Shown: positions 37,417-47,401 of the stretch, one piece after another
How positions within the stretch are numbered: position 1 is the stretch's first letter
How the letters are laid out: each line of letters begins with the position of its first letter
DNA from: Vibrio sp. Of7-15
GTDB taxonomy: Bacteria > Pseudomonadota > Gammaproteobacteria > Enterobacterales > Vibrionaceae
Assembly (NCBI RefSeq): GCF_022347565.1
Contig: NZ_JAKRGH010000002.1
Coordinates: 62,001-126,000 of the forward strand
Direction of reading: 5' to 3'
DNA: 64,000 bases
Notes under the pieces: model-generated
The model's database searches: none
What the model was told of the DNA's origin: nothing
What the model saw: only the letters and a program-made list of their open reading frames with translations
Made by a program: the position numbers and the translations under genes

Positions 37417-37770
37417 TTATAAAATAGGGGGGCGATAGAGCGTCTGAGCTCTAACAATCGGTTGTTGTATGCTATCCGGCTGAATTAATGCTAGGGTGTG
37501 CGGTTGCAGAGCAAGTTCTACAAAAGGTTTGTAAGTTGGTATCTTAAGTAGGCAAAGTGAGCTACAGCAATGGTGATTGGAGTTGTCACTGGATATAAGC
37601 TGCTGTTCAGGGCAGTTTGACTCAATATTGAGGGGGTGATGTTGTTCAGTTGTATGCTCAAGAGTAGACAAAGTCGCACCGTTTGTTTGAGCACTAACGA
37701 TAAAGCTCGTTAATAGCATGGCAAACAGAGTGATGATCGTTATCCAAATTTTTTGAATTCGATTTGGCAT
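37417..37770 (-). CDS. Small exported Cys/His-rich protein of unknown function
   Basis: A 117-residue protein with a signal peptide or anchor at about 9-27 (WITIITLFAMLLTSFIVSA). The periplasmic part has a His/Cys cluster (EHTTEQHHPLNIESNCPEQQ, then NHHCCSSLCLLK) and ends TLYRPPIL. Short exported proteins with such clusters often handle metals such as copper, but I cannot assign a function. It precedes dsbA on the same strand, so its cysteines could be a DsbA-linked redox or metal site. Confidence 0.6.
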   Translation of the reverse strand: MPNRIQKIWITIITLFAMLLTSFIVSAQTNGATLSTLEHTTEQHHPLNIESNCPEQQLISSDNSNHHCCSSLCLLKIPTYKPFVELALQPHTLALIQPDSIQQPIVRAQTLYRPPIL

Positions 37771-38501
37771 GTTTAGGACTTTGTTTTTAGTGAGTGGCCA
37801 TGATACATCAATTTTATTTTCGAATTAGCATTATCTACACTGAATTTGCCCCAAATTTCTTGGGGATACCGTAATCAGGGTGGATGAAGCGTAAGATTTA
37901 AACATCATACCGAGATTGAAATGGTAGCGGTATGGCTAAGAAACCGACCTTAAGTTACTAATGTAAAAGTGGGTGCTGACTGCCTGTAATATTATTCCGT
38001 CTTGAAAAGTATTGCTGATTGTATTGGAAGGTCAATGATTGGCTTTTTAGTAATATGGTCTGACAAGTGCATTACTTTCCTCTTATCACTGTTTACTTAT
38101 AGCATTTCAGTGGTTTATGTTTTCACTGGTTTGATAAAGATCACACTCTATTTATTCCTATTAAAAAAAATAAGAAAAGATGGGCTTTCCGCTTGAAAAT
38201 CGACTTTTCATCCCCAACTTTACTGGAAAGCTATGTTTAATAGGGCTCAACTCGACACGGGCAACCCATGCCGCTACAATGTCGCGTCTTAAATAGCCCT
38301 TGGGCTAAATAGATATGTTTTTGATTAAAATATGACTATTAGCCTGCTCTTATTAAGATAAGGGCATTTATTGCCGATGTGTATTTAGTTACATGTTATG
38401 AATTACAGACGTTACGGTTTTACCGTAGCAAAAAAGGATGCGGTCAATCTATATTGGCAACGCAACTCAGGAATCCTGAGTAAGTTTTGAGGTTTAAAAT
38501 A
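37771..38501. other. 731-base non-coding region upstream of tig with several inverted repeats
   Basis: No convincing gene is seen. The region holds several stems: CCCCAA/TTGGGG at 37849-37865; CATACCG/CGGTATG at 37906-37934; a multi-helix element at 38242-38306; TACGGT/ACCGTA at 38413-38427; and the palindrome ACTCAGGA-A-TCCTGAGT at 38465-38481, which ends 20 bases before the tig start codon. It must hold the promoter of tig and that of the exported Cys/His protein. Confidence 0.55.
38242..38306 (+). ncRNA. Candidate structured RNA element in the tig leader
   Basis: Nested pairing can be drawn: AGGGCT (38242-38247) with AGCCCT (38295-38300); CGACA (38253-38257) with TGTCG (38280-38284); and inside it an imperfect CGG-CA/TG-CCG hairpin. 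The AGCCC strand could instead pair with GGGCT at 38302-38306, so two exclusive folds are possible, as in a riboswitch or attenuator. I do not recognise it as a known class. The distance to tig is about 195 bases. Confidence 0.3.
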
Positions 38502-39806
38502 ATGCAAGTTACCGTTGAAACCAAAGAAGGCCTAGAGCGTCTTCTAAACATCACTGTTCCAGCTGCAAACATCGAAGATGCAGTAACAGCTGAGCTACGC
38601 AACATCGCTAAAAACCGTCGTTTTGATGGCTTCCGTAAAGGCAAAGTGCCTATGAAGATGGTTGCTAAGATGTACGGTAAGTCAGTACGTCAAGACGTAA
38701 TGGGCGAAGTAATGCAGCGCCACTTCATCGAAGCTATCGTTAAAGAAAAGATTAACCCAGCAGGTGCACCTACTTTTGCTCCAGTAGAAGTAGAAGAAGG
38801 TAAAGACCTAGTTTTCACTGCTACTTTTGAAGTTTACCCAGAAGTAGAACTACAAGGCCTAGACAAAGTTGTTGTTGAAAAGCCAGCTGTAGAAGTTAAA
38901 GACGAAGACGTAACTGAAATGGTTGAAACTCTTCGTAAGCAACAAGCTGAGTGGGTTGAAGTTGAAGGTGAAGCTGCTGAAGGCACACGTGCAACTATCG
39001 ATTTCACAGGTTCTATCGACGGTGAAGAATTCGAAGGCGGTAAAGCAGAAGCTTTCCCTCTAGAGATGGGCCAAGGTCGTATGATCCCTGGTTTTGAAGA
39101 CGGCGTTGCTGGTAAAAAAGCGGGTGATGAGTTCTCTATCGAAGTAACTTTCCCTGAAGATTACCACGCTGAAAACCTAAAAGGTAAAGCAGCGACATTC
39201 GCTATTAAACTTCACAAAGTTGAAGCTCGTGAGCTTCCAGAACTTACTGAAGAGTTCGTATCTCGTTTCGGCGTAGCTGACGGTTCTGTTGACGGTCTTA
39301 AAGCTGAAGTTCGTAAGAACATGGAGCGTGAGCTTAAGCAAGCTGTTAAAGGTCGCATTAAAGAGCAAGTACTTAACGGTCTTGTTGAGCAAAACGACAT
39401 CGACGTACCAGCTGCACTTATCGATCAAGAAATTGGTGCTCTACGTCAACAAGCTGCACAACGTTTCGGTGGCGATGTTAAGAACGCTCCTGAACTACCA
39501 CGTGAGCTGTTCGAAGAGCAAGCTAAGCGTCGCGTAGTTGTTGGCCTTCTTCTTGGTGAAGTAATCAAGTCTGAAGAGCTAAAAGCTGATGATGAGAAAG
39601 TGAAAGCACTAATTACTGAAATGGCTTCTGCTTACGAAGATCCATCAGAAGTAATTTCTTACTACGAGCAAAACGAGCAACTAATGAGCAACATGCGTAA
39701 CGTTGCTCTAGAAGAGCAAGCTCTAGATGCTCTACTTGCAAAAGCACAAGTTTCTGATAAAGAAGTTAGCTTCACTGAGCTAATGAATCAGCAACAACCT
39801 GCATAA
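38502..39806 (+). CDS. tig: Trigger factor (ribosome-associated chaperone and prolyl isomerase)
   Basis: Binds the ribosome near the exit tunnel and shields new chains. The start is the ATG at 38502 ([17 protein letters not shown]), with GAGG about nine bases upstream. The ribosome-binding signature [14 protein letters not shown] lies near residue 44, the FKBP-type PPIase domain at about 160-245 ([20 protein letters not shown]), and the C-terminal helical arms follow. At 434 residues it is full length. It starts the tig-clpP-clpX-lon block. Codon use is strongly biased (GAA, CGT, GTA), as expected for a highly expressed gene. Confidence 0.97.
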   Translation: MQVTVETKEGLERLLNITVPAANIEDAVTAELRNIAKNRRFDGFRKGKVPMKMVAKMYGKSVRQDVMGEVMQRHFIEAIVKEKINPAGAPTFAPVEVEEGKDLVFTATFEVYPEVELQGLDKVVVEKPAVEVKDEDVTEMVETLRKQQAEWVEVEGEAAEGTRATIDFTGSIDGEEFEGGKAEAFPLEMGQGRMIPGFEDGVAGKKAGDEFSIEVTFPEDYHAENLKGKAATFAIKLHKVEARELPELTEEFVSRFGVADGSVDGLKAEVRKNMERELKQAVKGRIKEQVLNGLVEQNDIDVPAALIDQEIGALRQQAAQRFGGDVKNAPELPRELFEEQAKRRVVVGLLLGEVIKSEELKADDEKVKALITEMASAYEDPSEVISYYEQNEQLMSNMRNVALEEQALDALLAKAQVSDKEVSFTELMNQQQPA

Positions 39807-39858
39807 TTGCAATTTTATCGAGTAGATAGTTGACTTCGTTTCAATTGATCTGCTAACA

Positions 39859-39898
39859 ATGGTCCGTATGAAGTGTTTCATTCGGACCATTTATTTTA
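39859..39898 (+). terminator. Strong interrupted hairpin between tig and clpP
   Basis: ATGGTCCG (39859-39866) pairs with CGGACCAT (39883-39890), and after a T-T mismatch ATGAA (39868-39872) pairs with TTCAT (39877-39881). TTATTTTAG follows. It reads as a terminator for tig, but ends only about 20 bases before the clpP ATG. It could therefore be a leader structure of clpP instead. Confidence 0.65.
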
Positions 39899-39911
39899 GG
39901 GATATAACGTT

Positions 39912-40535
39912 ATGAGCTACCAAGAAAAAAATGCAATGTCTCCAATCGTAGACGCGCTGGTTCCAATGGTAGTCGAGCAGACTTCTCGTGGTGAGCGCTC
40001 TTACGATATCTATTCCCGCTTGTTGAAAGAACGCGTTATCTTTTTAACAGGGCAAGTTGAAGATCACATGGCAAACCTTGTGGTTGCTCAACTTCTTTTT
40101 CTTGAATCTGAGAATCCAGATAAAGACATCTTCCTTTACATTAACTCTCCAGGTGGTTCAGTAACTGCTGGTATGTCTATTTACGACACGATGCAGTTCA
40201 TTAAACCAAATGTAAGTACCGTGTGCATGGGACAAGCTTGTTCTATGGGGGCTTTCTTACTGGCGGGTGGTGAAAAAGGTAAGCGTTACTGTCTGCCTAA
40301 TTCTCGAGTGATGATTCACCAACCACTTGGTGGTTTCCAAGGCCAAGCCTCGGATATTCAAATTCACGCTCAAGAAATTCTATCTATTAAAAATAAGCTA
40401 AACACATTACTTGCTGATCATACTGGCCAGCCACTTGAAGTTATTGAACGTGATACTGATCGTGATAACTTTATGTCTGCCGATGATGCTGTAGAGTATG
40501 GTTTGGTTGATGCTGTTTTGAACAAACGCGACTAA
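39912..40535 (+). CDS. clpP: ATP-dependent Clp protease proteolytic subunit
   Basis: The serine protease of the ClpXP and ClpAP machines. The catalytic triad can be read: Ser111 in [14 protein letters not shown], His136 in [13 protein letters not shown], and Asp185 in [11 protein letters not shown] short N-terminal propeptide precedes the mature start, as in E. coli. The length of 207 residues is standard. It is 105 bases after tig, separated by a strong hairpin, and 88 bases before clpX. Confidence 0.97.
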   Translation: MSYQEKNAMSPIVDALVPMVVEQTSRGERSYDIYSRLLKERVIFLTGQVEDHMANLVVAQLLFLESENPDKDIFLYINSPGGSVTAGMSIYDTMQFIKPNVSTVCMGQACSMGAFLLAGGEKGKRYCLPNSRVMIHQPLGGFQGQASDIQIHAQEILSIKNKLNTLLADHTGQPLEVIERDTDRDNFMSADDAVEYGLVDAVLNKRD

Positions 40536-40540
40536 ATTAG

Positions 40541-40561
40541 TTTGCTGCTTAAGGCGGCAAA
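40541..40561 (+). promoter_or_regulatory. Hairpin in the clpP-clpX gap
   Basis: TTTGCTGC (40541-40548) pairs with GCGGCAAA (40554-40561) with one G-U pair, followed by TTTGATTTAATTG. The weak T-run suggests partial termination or mRNA processing between clpP and clpX. Confidence 0.45.
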
Positions 40562-40623
40562 TTTGATTTAATTGTTATAAACTCAAAACAAAGATTATAG
40601 GCAATAGCTAAAGAGGTTAGCGA

Positions 40624-41904
40624 ATGACAGATAAGCGAAAAGAGGGAAGCAGCGGTAAGTTGCTTTATTGCTCTTTCTGCGGCAAGAGCCAACACGAAGT
40701 TCGCAAGCTGATTGCTGGTCCATCTGTTTATATTTGTGATGAGTGTGTTGATCTTTGCAACGATATCATCCGTGAAGAAATAAAAGATGTACTGCCTAAA
40801 CGAGATAGTAGCGAGCTACCTGTACCTCGTGAAATTCGTGAACACCTTGATGACTACGTTATTGGGCAAGATCACGCCAAGAAAGTTTTGGCGGTAGCGG
40901 TATATAACCACTACAAACGTCTTCGCAATGGCGATACTAACAGCGATGGTGTTGAGTTAGGTAAAAGCAACATCTTGTTAATTGGCCCAACAGGTAGTGG
41001 TAAAACACTACTGGCAGAAACGTTAGCGCGTTTTCTTGATGTTCCATTCACTATGGCGGATGCCACAACATTAACCGAGGCTGGTTATGTTGGTGAAGAC
41101 GTTGAAAACATCATCCAGAAGCTTCTGCAAAAATGTGACTACGATGTCGCAAAGGCAGAGCGCGGTATCGTTTACATTGATGAGATCGATAAAATCTCTC
41201 GTAAATCAGATAATCCATCGATCACTCGAGATGTATCTGGCGAAGGGGTTCAGCAAGCACTCTTGAAGTTAATTGAGGGTACTGTGGCATCGGTTCCGCC
41301 ACAAGGTGGCCGTAAGCATCCACAACAAGAGTTCTTACAAGTAGACACTTCTAAGATCTTATTCATCTGTGGTGGTGCATTTGCCGGTCTAGACAAAGTT
41401 GTGGACCAACGTGTCGCAACGGGTACTGGAATTGGCTTTGGTGCTGATGTTCGTTCTAAGAATGAAACAACAACCCTGAGTGATCTTTTCAAGAAAGTTG
41501 AGCCTGAAGATCTGGTTAAATACGGTTTAATCCCTGAGTTTATTGGTCGTTTACCAGTAACTACTACTCTGGGTGAGCTTGATGAAGACGCATTAGTTCA
41601 AATTCTATGTGAACCTAAAAATGCACTTACCAAGCAATACGGCGCGTTATTTGATCTAGAAGGCGCAGAGCTTGAATTCCGTGATGATGCACTTACGGCT
41701 ATTGCGAAAAAAGCAATGGAGCGTAAAACGGGTGCTCGTGGCCTGCGTTCTATTCTAGAAGGCGTACTGCTTAATACAATGTATGAGCTTCCGTCAGCTG
41801 AGAACGTAAGTAAAGTTGTTATTGATGAGTCAGTAATTAATGGTGAATCTGAGCCATTATTGATTTATGAAAATAACGATAATCAAGCAGCAGGTGCTGA
41901 ATAG
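40624..41904 (+). CDS. clpX: ATP-dependent Clp protease ATP-binding subunit ClpX
   Basis: The unfoldase of ClpXP. The N-terminal zinc-binding domain has four cysteines (CSFCGKSQ and [10 protein letters not shown], residues ~16-42). The AAA+ module has Walker [16 protein letters not shown] (about 119-133) and Walker [16 protein letters not shown]. The sensor and pore segments follow, and a ClpP-binding loop is expected after residue 260. The length of 426 residues matches E. coli. A terminator separates it from lon. Confidence 0.97.
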   Translation: MTDKRKEGSSGKLLYCSFCGKSQHEVRKLIAGPSVYICDECVDLCNDIIREEIKDVLPKRDSSELPVPREIREHLDDYVIGQDHAKKVLAVAVYNHYKRLRNGDTNSDGVELGKSNILLIGPTGSGKTLLAETLARFLDVPFTMADATTLTEAGYVGEDVENIIQKLLQKCDYDVAKAERGIVYIDEIDKISRKSDNPSITRDVSGEGVQQALLKLIEGTVASVPPQGGRKHPQQEFLQVDTSKILFICGGAFAGLDKVVDQRVATGTGIGFGADVRSKNETTTLSDLFKKVEPEDLVKYGLIPEFIGRLPVTTTLGELDEDALVQILCEPKNALTKQYGALFDLEGAELEFRDDALTAIAKKAMERKTGARGLRSILEGVLLNTMYELPSAENVSKVVIDESVINGESEPLLIYENNDNQAAGAE

Positions 41905-41936
41905 ATTGTAATTTAACCAATCTAGCGGAAATAAAA

Positions 41937-41957
41937 GGGGGCTTTCGCCTCCTTTTT
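41937..41957 (+). terminator. Terminator after clpX
   Basis: GGGGGC (41937-41942), loop TTTC, GCCTCC (41947-41952), then five T residues. Confidence 0.75.
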
Positions 41958-41977
41958 CATTTATTGTTCGTTATGTC

Positions 41978-42005
41978 GTTGAATCTTACCACTAAGCCCC
42001 CATAT
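41978..42005 (+). promoter_or_regulatory. Sigma-32-like heat-shock promoter of lon
   Basis: GTTGAA (41978-41983) resembles the sigma-32 -35 element CTTGAA. CCCCATAT (41998-42005) matches the sigma-32 -10 element CCCCATNT exactly. The spacer is 14 bases. It lies 36 bases before the lon start codon, as the heat-shock promoter does in E. coli. Confidence 0.75.
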
Positions 42006-42040
42006 ACTCAGAAAGAGCCCCGAACGGAAGAGAGAATAAT

Positions 42041-44413
42041 ATGAACCTGGAGCGTTCCGAACGCATCGAGATTCCGGTTCTGCCGCTGCGTGATGTTGTG
42101 GTATATCCGCATATGGTAATCCCACTTTTTGTGGGCCGGGATAAATCTATTCGTTGCTTAGAAGCTGCGATGGATGCTAACAAGCAGATTTTACTAGTAG
42201 CCCAAAAAGAAGCGGCTACCGATGAGCCAGAAATTGATGACTTATACGATGTAGGTACCATTGCCTCCATTTTGCAGTTATTAAAATTGCCAGATGGTAC
42301 TGTAAAAGTATTGGTTGAAGGTCAACAACGAGCTCAAATTAATCACTTCATTGAAGGCGATTTCTTTTCAGCAGAAGCTGAATATTTGATCACGCCTGAA
42401 ATTGATGAGCGCGAACAAGAAGTGGTTGTTCGTACTGCAATTAATCAGTTCGAAGGCTTTATAAAGCTTAACAAAAAGATCCCGCCAGAAGTTCTGACTT
42501 CTTTAAATGGTATTGAAGAGGCAGCACGCCTTGCCGACACCATTGCTGCTCATATGCCATTAAAGCTTGCTGATAAACAGCAGGTACTTGAGATTGTAGA
42601 TGTGAATGAGCGTCTAGAATTCTTAATGGGTATGATGGAATCTGAAATCGATTTGCTTCAAGTTGAAAAGCGCATTCGCGGTCGCGTTAAGAAGCAAATG
42701 GAAAAGAGTCAGCGTGAGTACTACCTGAATGAGCAAATGAAAGCCATTCAGAAAGAGTTGGGTGAACTTGATGATGCTCCTGATGAATTTGAAGCTCTGA
42801 AGCTGAAAATCGAAGAAGCAAAAATGTCTGCTGAAGCAAAAGAGAAAGCAGAGCAAGAACTTCAAAAGCTGAAAATGATGTCTCCGATGTCAGCTGAAGC
42901 GACGGTAGTTCGCAGTTACATCGACTGGATGATCAGTGTTCCTTGGTTTAAACGCTCTAAAGTTAAGAAAAACTTAGCGAAGGCTGAAGAAGTTCTAGAT
43001 CAAGACCATTATGGCTTAGAGCGCGTTAAAGAGCGTATTTTAGAGTATTTAGCGGTTCAAAACCGAGTAAATAAACTAAAAGGTCCAATCCTATGTTTGG
43101 TTGGTCCTCCAGGTGTAGGTAAAACATCTTTAGGTCAGTCAATTGCACGAGCAACTGGGCGTAAATACACGCGTATGGCTCTTGGTGGCGTGCGTGATGA
43201 AGCAGAAATTCGTGGTCACCGTCGTACTTACATTGGATCTTTGCCTGGTAAGCTAGTTCAGAAGATGGCAAAAGTTGAGGTGAAAAACCCGCTATTCCTT
43301 CTTGATGAAATCGATAAAATGTCTTCAGATATGCGCGGTGACCCGGCATCGGCTCTGCTTGAGGTTCTTGATCCAGAGCAGAACAATGCATTTAGTGATC
43401 ACTACTTAGAAGTAGATTACGATTTGTCTGATGTTATGTTTGTTGCGACATCTAATTCAATGAACATTCCAGGTCCGTTATTGGATCGTATGGAAGTGAT
43501 TCGTCTATCGGGCTATACCGAAGATGAAAAACTGAACATTGCGAAGCGCCACCTGCTGACGAAGCAGATTAAGCGTAATGGCTTAAAAGACAATGAAATT
43601 GAGATCGATGATTCCGCAATTATCGGTATCATTCGTTACTACACTCGTGAAGCTGGTGTGCGTAGTTTAGAGCGCGAGATCTCCAAACTGTGTCGTAAAG
43701 CTGTGAAGAATATCCTGTTAGATAAAGAGCTGAAGACAGTCGTTATCAATCAAGAAAACTTAAAAGAGTTCCTTGGTGTTCAGCGTTTTGACTACGGTAA
43801 GGCAGATGACAGTAATCGAATTGGCCAGGTGACGGGTCTTGCTTGGACTGAGGTTGGCGGTGATTTGCTGACTATCGAAACAGAAGCGATGGTAGGTAAA
43901 GGTAAACTTGCTTACACTGGCTCTTTGGGCGATGTGATGCAAGAGTCTATTCAGGCTGCGATGACGGTTGTACGTTCTCGTGCTGAGAAATTGGGTATTA
44001 ACTCTGACTTTTACGAGAAACGTGATATTCACGTGCATGTCCCTGAAGGAGCAACACCAAAAGATGGTCCAAGTGCAGGTATTGCTATGTGTACGGCATT
44101 AGTATCAAGCTTAACCGGTAACCCTGTACGTGCCGATGTTGCAATGACTGGTGAGATCACATTACGTGGTGAAGTTCTGCCTATTGGCGGTTTGAAAGAA
44201 AAGCTGCTAGCAGCTCATCGTGGCGGTATTAAGACTGTTTTAATTCCGAAAGAGAACGAACGTGATCTGGAAGAAATCCCTGCGAATGTTATTGCTGACC
44301 TAGTGGTGCGTCCGGTTCAGTGGATCGATGAAGTTCTTACTATTGCTTTACAAGATAACCCACTAGGGGTTGAATTGGTTACTTCTGAAAAGAGTGACGT
44401 GCAGCAAAAATAA
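42041..44413 (+). CDS. lon: ATP-dependent protease La
   Basis: A hexameric protease that degrades damaged and regulatory proteins. Domains: an N-terminal substrate-binding LON domain (about 1-200, [21 protein letters not shown]); a coiled coil (about 210-305); an AAA+ module with Walker [16 protein letters not shown] near residue 355 and Walker [14 protein letters not shown]; and a C-terminal protease domain. The catalytic Ser lies in [15 protein letters not shown] and the Lys in [14 protein letters not shown]. At 790 residues it is full length. It is preceded by a sigma-32-like promoter and followed by a terminator before hupB. Confidence 0.97.
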   Translation: MNLERSERIEIPVLPLRDVVVYPHMVIPLFVGRDKSIRCLEAAMDANKQILLVAQKEAATDEPEIDDLYDVGTIASILQLLKLPDGTVKVLVEGQQRAQINHFIEGDFFSAEAEYLITPEIDEREQEVVVRTAINQFEGFIKLNKKIPPEVLTSLNGIEEAARLADTIAAHMPLKLADKQQVLEIVDVNERLEFLMGMMESEIDLLQVEKRIRGRVKKQMEKSQREYYLNEQMKAIQKELGELDDAPDEFEALKLKIEEAKMSAEAKEKAEQELQKLKMMSPMSAEATVVRSYIDWMISVPWFKRSKVKKNLAKAEEVLDQDHYGLERVKERILEYLAVQNRVNKLKGPILCLVGPPGVGKTSLGQSIARATGRKYTRMALGGVRDEAEIRGHRRTYIGSLPGKLVQKMAKVEVKNPLFLLDEIDKMSSDMRGDPASALLEVLDPEQNNAFSDHYLEVDYDLSDVMFVATSNSMNIPGPLLDRMEVIRLSGYTEDEKLNIAKRHLLTKQIKRNGLKDNEIEIDDSAIIGIIRYYTREAGVRSLEREISKLCRKAVKNILLDKELKTVVINQENLKEFLGVQRFDYGKADDSNRIGQVTGLAWTEVGGDLLTIETEAMVGKGKLAYTGSLGDVMQESIQAAMTVVRSRAEKLGINSDFYEKRDIHVHVPEGATPKDGPSAGIAMCTALVSSLTGNPVRADVAMTGEITLRGEVLPIGGLKEKLLAAHRGGIKTVLIPKENERDLEEIPANVIADLVVRPVQWIDEVLTIALQDNPLGVELVTSEKSDVQQK

Positions 44414-44422
44414 TGGACTTAA

Positions 44423-44463
44423 AACGTTGGCAAGTATGAAAAGGCTTGTCAGCGTTTTTTTAC
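44423..44463 (+). terminator. Terminator between lon and hupB
   Basis: AACGTTGGCAAG (44423-44434) pairs with CTTGTCAGCGTT (44445-44456) with two G-U pairs, followed by a run of T residues. Confidence 0.8.
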
Positions 44464-44592
44464 GCAGCTAACTTAACCAACCAGTTACAAAGCCTTTGTT
44501 AGCAAGGGTTGTTAGATACGTTAACAGGTCTTAAATACGGATTTATTTTCTGTCTACATAAATAGGTAGGCAGGTGCATAAGGGGAAGAAGA

Positions 44593-44865
44593 GTGAACAA
44601 GTCACAATTAGTCGATAAAATTGCAGATAATGCAGATATTTCTAAAGCTTCAGCTGGACGTGCTCTTGATGCATTCATTGAAGCTGTTTCAGATACCCTA
44701 AAAGAGGGCGATCAGGTTGCATTAGTTGGTTTTGGTACTTTTAGTGTTCGTGAGCGTGCAGCACGTACTGGCCGTAACCCTAAAACTGGTGATGAAATCC
44801 AAATTGCGGCAGCAAAAGTACCTGGCTTTAAAGCAGGTAAAGCTCTTAAAGATGCGTGTAACTAA
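44593..44865 (+). CDS. hupB: DNA-binding protein HU-beta
   Basis: A nucleoid protein that bends and compacts DNA as a dimer. It is 90 residues, starting with GTG ([19 protein letters not shown]). The signature [26 protein letters not shown] forms the DNA-binding arms. Located after lon and before ppiD, the conserved order in gamma-proteobacteria. It has its own terminator. Confidence 0.96.
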   Translation: MNKSQLVDKIADNADISKASAGRALDAFIEAVSDTLKEGDQVALVGFGTFSVRERAARTGRNPKTGDEIQIAAAKVPGFKAGKALKDACN

Positions 44866-44937
44866 TCTGAACCTATTTGGGTTTGAAAAGTCTACAAAAG
44901 TTGACGTAAGACTAGTAAAATAGTCTAGATGAGTATT

Positions 44938-44970
44938 AGCGCATCGTTATGGATGCGCTTTTTTATTTTT
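44938..44970 (+). terminator. Terminator after hupB
   Basis: AGCGCATC (44938-44945), a 6-base loop, GATGCGCT (44952-44959), then TTTTTATTTTT. Confidence 0.88.
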
Positions 44971-45071
44971 AGTGATATCGGGTTTTTTGTGAGCTCTTTA
45001 TTTTAAGCTCTATAGGTATTGCTCGTTAGAGCCATAGCCCACTTCAATATTTTTAGGAGAGACGACACATT

Positions 45072-46943
45072 ATGATGGATCGAATACGCGAAGGTACGAA
45101 TGGCCTCGCAGTTAAGATTATTCTCAGCCTAATTATCTTTTCGTTTGTTTTTGCTGGTGTCGGTAGCTACCTTGTGGGTGGTACTCAATCTATAGCGGCT
45201 AAAGTAGGTGATAGAGAGATTAGTCGTAACGAATTTGAGCAAGTGTATCAAAATGAACGTAATCGTATGCAATCACAGCTAGGGGAGTACTTCTCTACGT
45301 TACTAGGTGATCCGCAATACGTGCAGCAGCTTCGTCAAAATATCCTTGATCGTATGGTTAACGATGTTTTACTTGAACAGCGTGCAAGCACACTTGGCCT
45401 GCGTATTAGTGATGAGCAAATACGCCAAACTATCGTTACTATGCCTAGCTTCCAAAATAATGGGGCATTTGATAAAGATGTCTACGCGGCTGCCTTGCGT
45501 CGTGCTGGTTATACACCAGACAGTTTTGCAGAGTACTTACGTCAAGACATGACACGTACACAGCTAATTAGCGCACTACAAAGCAGCGATTTTGCATTAC
45601 CAAGTGAAATCGCATTGCAAGGTGAGCTAGAGACTCAGCAGCGCGAAATTCGCACGATTACTCTTGATGTAGCGAAGTTTGCTGAGAATGCAGACATCAG
45701 TGAGCAAGATATTCAAGCTTATTATGATGAAAACCAAGAGCAGTTCATGCGCCCTGAGCAAGTGAAAGTGGCTTACATTGAATTGTCTGGTAACACATTA
45801 AAATCTCAAGTTAAAGTGACTGATGCAGAAGCAGACGACTATTACTTAGAGAGCTTAGATAAATACTCAACAGCTGAGAAGCGTAAAGTAAGCCATATTA
45901 TGGTGGAAGGTGATGACGAAGCTCGTGCGCAATCATTACTGGATCGTGTAAACGCAGGTGAAGATTTTGCTGCTGTTGCAAAAGACAGCTCAGACGATAC
46001 GTTCAGTGCGCAAGATGGTGGTGCTTTAGATTGGTTTGAGCGTGGTGTGATGGATCCAGCTTTTGAAGATGCTGCTTATGATCTTGCGGCGGCTGGTGAT
46101 GTTTCAGGTCTTGTTAAGTCTGAGTTTGGTTATCACATCATTAAGCTTGATGACATTGAAAAACCAACGACTAAGCCATTTTCTGAAGTGAAAGCGGAAA
46201 TCATCGCCCAACTTCAAGACGAAAAAGCGGTGGATCGTTTCTACGAGTTGCAAACAACATTAGCGGAAGTTGCTTTTGAAATGCCTGATTCATTAGATGA
46301 TGCGGCTCTAGCGATTGATGCGACAGTTTCTAAAACTGAGTTCTTTGCTCGTGGTGGTGCTCCTGAAGTGCTTTCTGCTCCAGCAGTTCAACAGGCTATC
46401 TTTAGCCCTGAAGTTCGTGAAGATGGTTTGAATTCAGAGGTTATTGAAATCGCGCCTGAGCACGTTATTGTCGTTCGTGTAGAAGAGTTCCGTGATGAAA
46501 CCATTCTTCCTTTAGAGGAAGTAAATGGTGATGTTCAGGCTCGTCTTGCCCAATCAAAAGGTGAGCAAGCCGCTCTTACTCTATCTCAAGCAGCATTAAG
46601 TGCACTTAACTCAGGTTCTGGCGAAGCGTTCTTGAAGGATAATGAGCTTGCATTTGGCGAATCAGAAGTGATTAACCGTCGTGCACCTTTGGCCAATGAT
46701 GTATTCCGCTTCGTGAAGCCTGAACAAGGTCAGCCTGTTTACGGTCAGGCTAAAGATTACGCGGGTAATATTGTGCTAGTGTCACTAGATAAAGTGATCA
46801 CAGAAGCTGATGAAGCAGCGCAAGAGCAAGTTGCGGCGAGCTTAGTTCGTACACAAACTCAGCTTGAGCTGTCAGCGACACTCGAAGTGCTTCGTAGTGA
46901 TGAAACTATTAGCTTTCCACTTTTGGAAGAAGCAGTAAACTAA
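45072..46943 (+). CDS. ppiD: Periplasmic folding chaperone PpiD
   Basis: An inner-membrane-anchored SurA-like chaperone near the Sec translocon, assisting newly exported outer-membrane proteins. The start MMDRIREGTNG parallels E. coli PpiD, with AGGAGA about 11 bases upstream. One N-terminal membrane helix lies at about 14-36 (AVKIILSLIIFSFVFAGVGS). SurA-type helical N-domain (about 40-190) and a parvulin domain (about 260-355, KRKVSHIMVEGDDEARAQ) follow. The length of 623 residues is normal. It lies between hupB and comEA. Confidence 0.95.
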   Translation: MMDRIREGTNGLAVKIILSLIIFSFVFAGVGSYLVGGTQSIAAKVGDREISRNEFEQVYQNERNRMQSQLGEYFSTLLGDPQYVQQLRQNILDRMVNDVLLEQRASTLGLRISDEQIRQTIVTMPSFQNNGAFDKDVYAAALRRAGYTPDSFAEYLRQDMTRTQLISALQSSDFALPSEIALQGELETQQREIRTITLDVAKFAENADISEQDIQAYYDENQEQFMRPEQVKVAYIELSGNTLKSQVKVTDAEADDYYLESLDKYSTAEKRKVSHIMVEGDDEARAQSLLDRVNAGEDFAAVAKDSSDDTFSAQDGGALDWFERGVMDPAFEDAAYDLAAAGDVSGLVKSEFGYHIIKLDDIEKPTTKPFSEVKAEIIAQLQDEKAVDRFYELQTTLAEVAFEMPDSLDDAALAIDATVSKTEFFARGGAPEVLSAPAVQQAIFSPEVREDGLNSEVIEIAPEHVIVVRVEEFRDETILPLEEVNGDVQARLAQSKGEQAALTLSQAALSALNSGSGEAFLKDNELAFGESEVINRRAPLANDVFRFVKPEQGQPVYGQAKDYAGNIVLVSLDKVITEADEAAQEQVAASLVRTQTQLELSATLEVLRSDETISFPLLEEAVN

Positions 46944-46967
46944 CTGTAATTAACAAGTTAGTCAGAT

Positions 46968-46995
46968 AGGCCGCCTAGTGCGGCCTGTCGTTTTT
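46968..46995 (+). terminator. Terminator after ppiD
   Basis: AGGCCGC (46968-46974) pairs with GCGGCCT (46980-46986), followed by GTCGTTTTT. Confidence 0.8.
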
Positions 46996-47080
46996 CTAGA
47001 GCAAACATAAAAAAGACAGTACCTTTCCTTAGCTGAAATTATTAGCCTATCTATATGTTTTATATATTAAAGGAATGCTT

Positions 47081-47401
47081 ATGCACTTAAGGAAAACTGT
47101 TGTTACACTATTTTGCTCTCTCTTTTTTATGCTCATTTCCGTACCTGTTCATGCAGAGGCAAGCGCAGAGAAAGTTACCAAAGCGGATAAATATGAAGGG
47201 ATAGAGGTTGTTGTTAATATTAATAAAGCAGGGGTAGAGGAACTCGATACCTTATTGGTTGGTATTGGCCCGAGTAAGGCGTTAGCGATTGTTGAATATA
47301 GAGAGCTGCACGGGCCATTTTCTCAATTGGATGATATTGTAAAAGTGAAAGGCATTGGTCCTGCATTTATTGAAAAAAACAAAGAAAGAATTTTGTTTTA
47401 A
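47081..47401 (+). CDS. comEA: ComEA-like helix-hairpin-helix DNA-uptake protein
   Basis: A periplasmic DNA-binding protein that, in V. cholerae, holds incoming transforming DNA and ratchets it through the outer membrane. The start at 47081 is preferred: AAAGGA lies six bases before it, whereas the ATG at 47075 abuts that site. A signal peptide occupies about residues 1-24 (TLFCSLFFMLISVPVHA). The rest is a double helix-hairpin-helix unit with VNINKAGVEELDTLLVGIGPSKALAIVEYRE and IVKVKGIGPAFIEKNKERI. It follows ppiD, as in Vibrio. Its stop overlaps that of the convergent rhombosortase gene. Confidence 0.9.
   Translation: MHLRKTVVTLFCSLFFMLISVPVHAEASAEKVTKADKYEGIEVVVNINKAGVEELDTLLVGIGPSKALAIVEYRELHGPFSQLDDIVKVKGIGPAFIEKNKERILF

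Noticed and set aside
38002-38196. A 64-codon hydrophobic reading frame in the region upstream of tig
   Set aside because: It starts with TTG, lacks a convincing ribosome-binding site and lies in an AT-rich stretch where hydrophobic frames arise by chance.
43026-43391. A 121-codon reading frame antisense to lon
   Set aside because: It mirrors the highly constrained AAA+ region of lon; no independent support.
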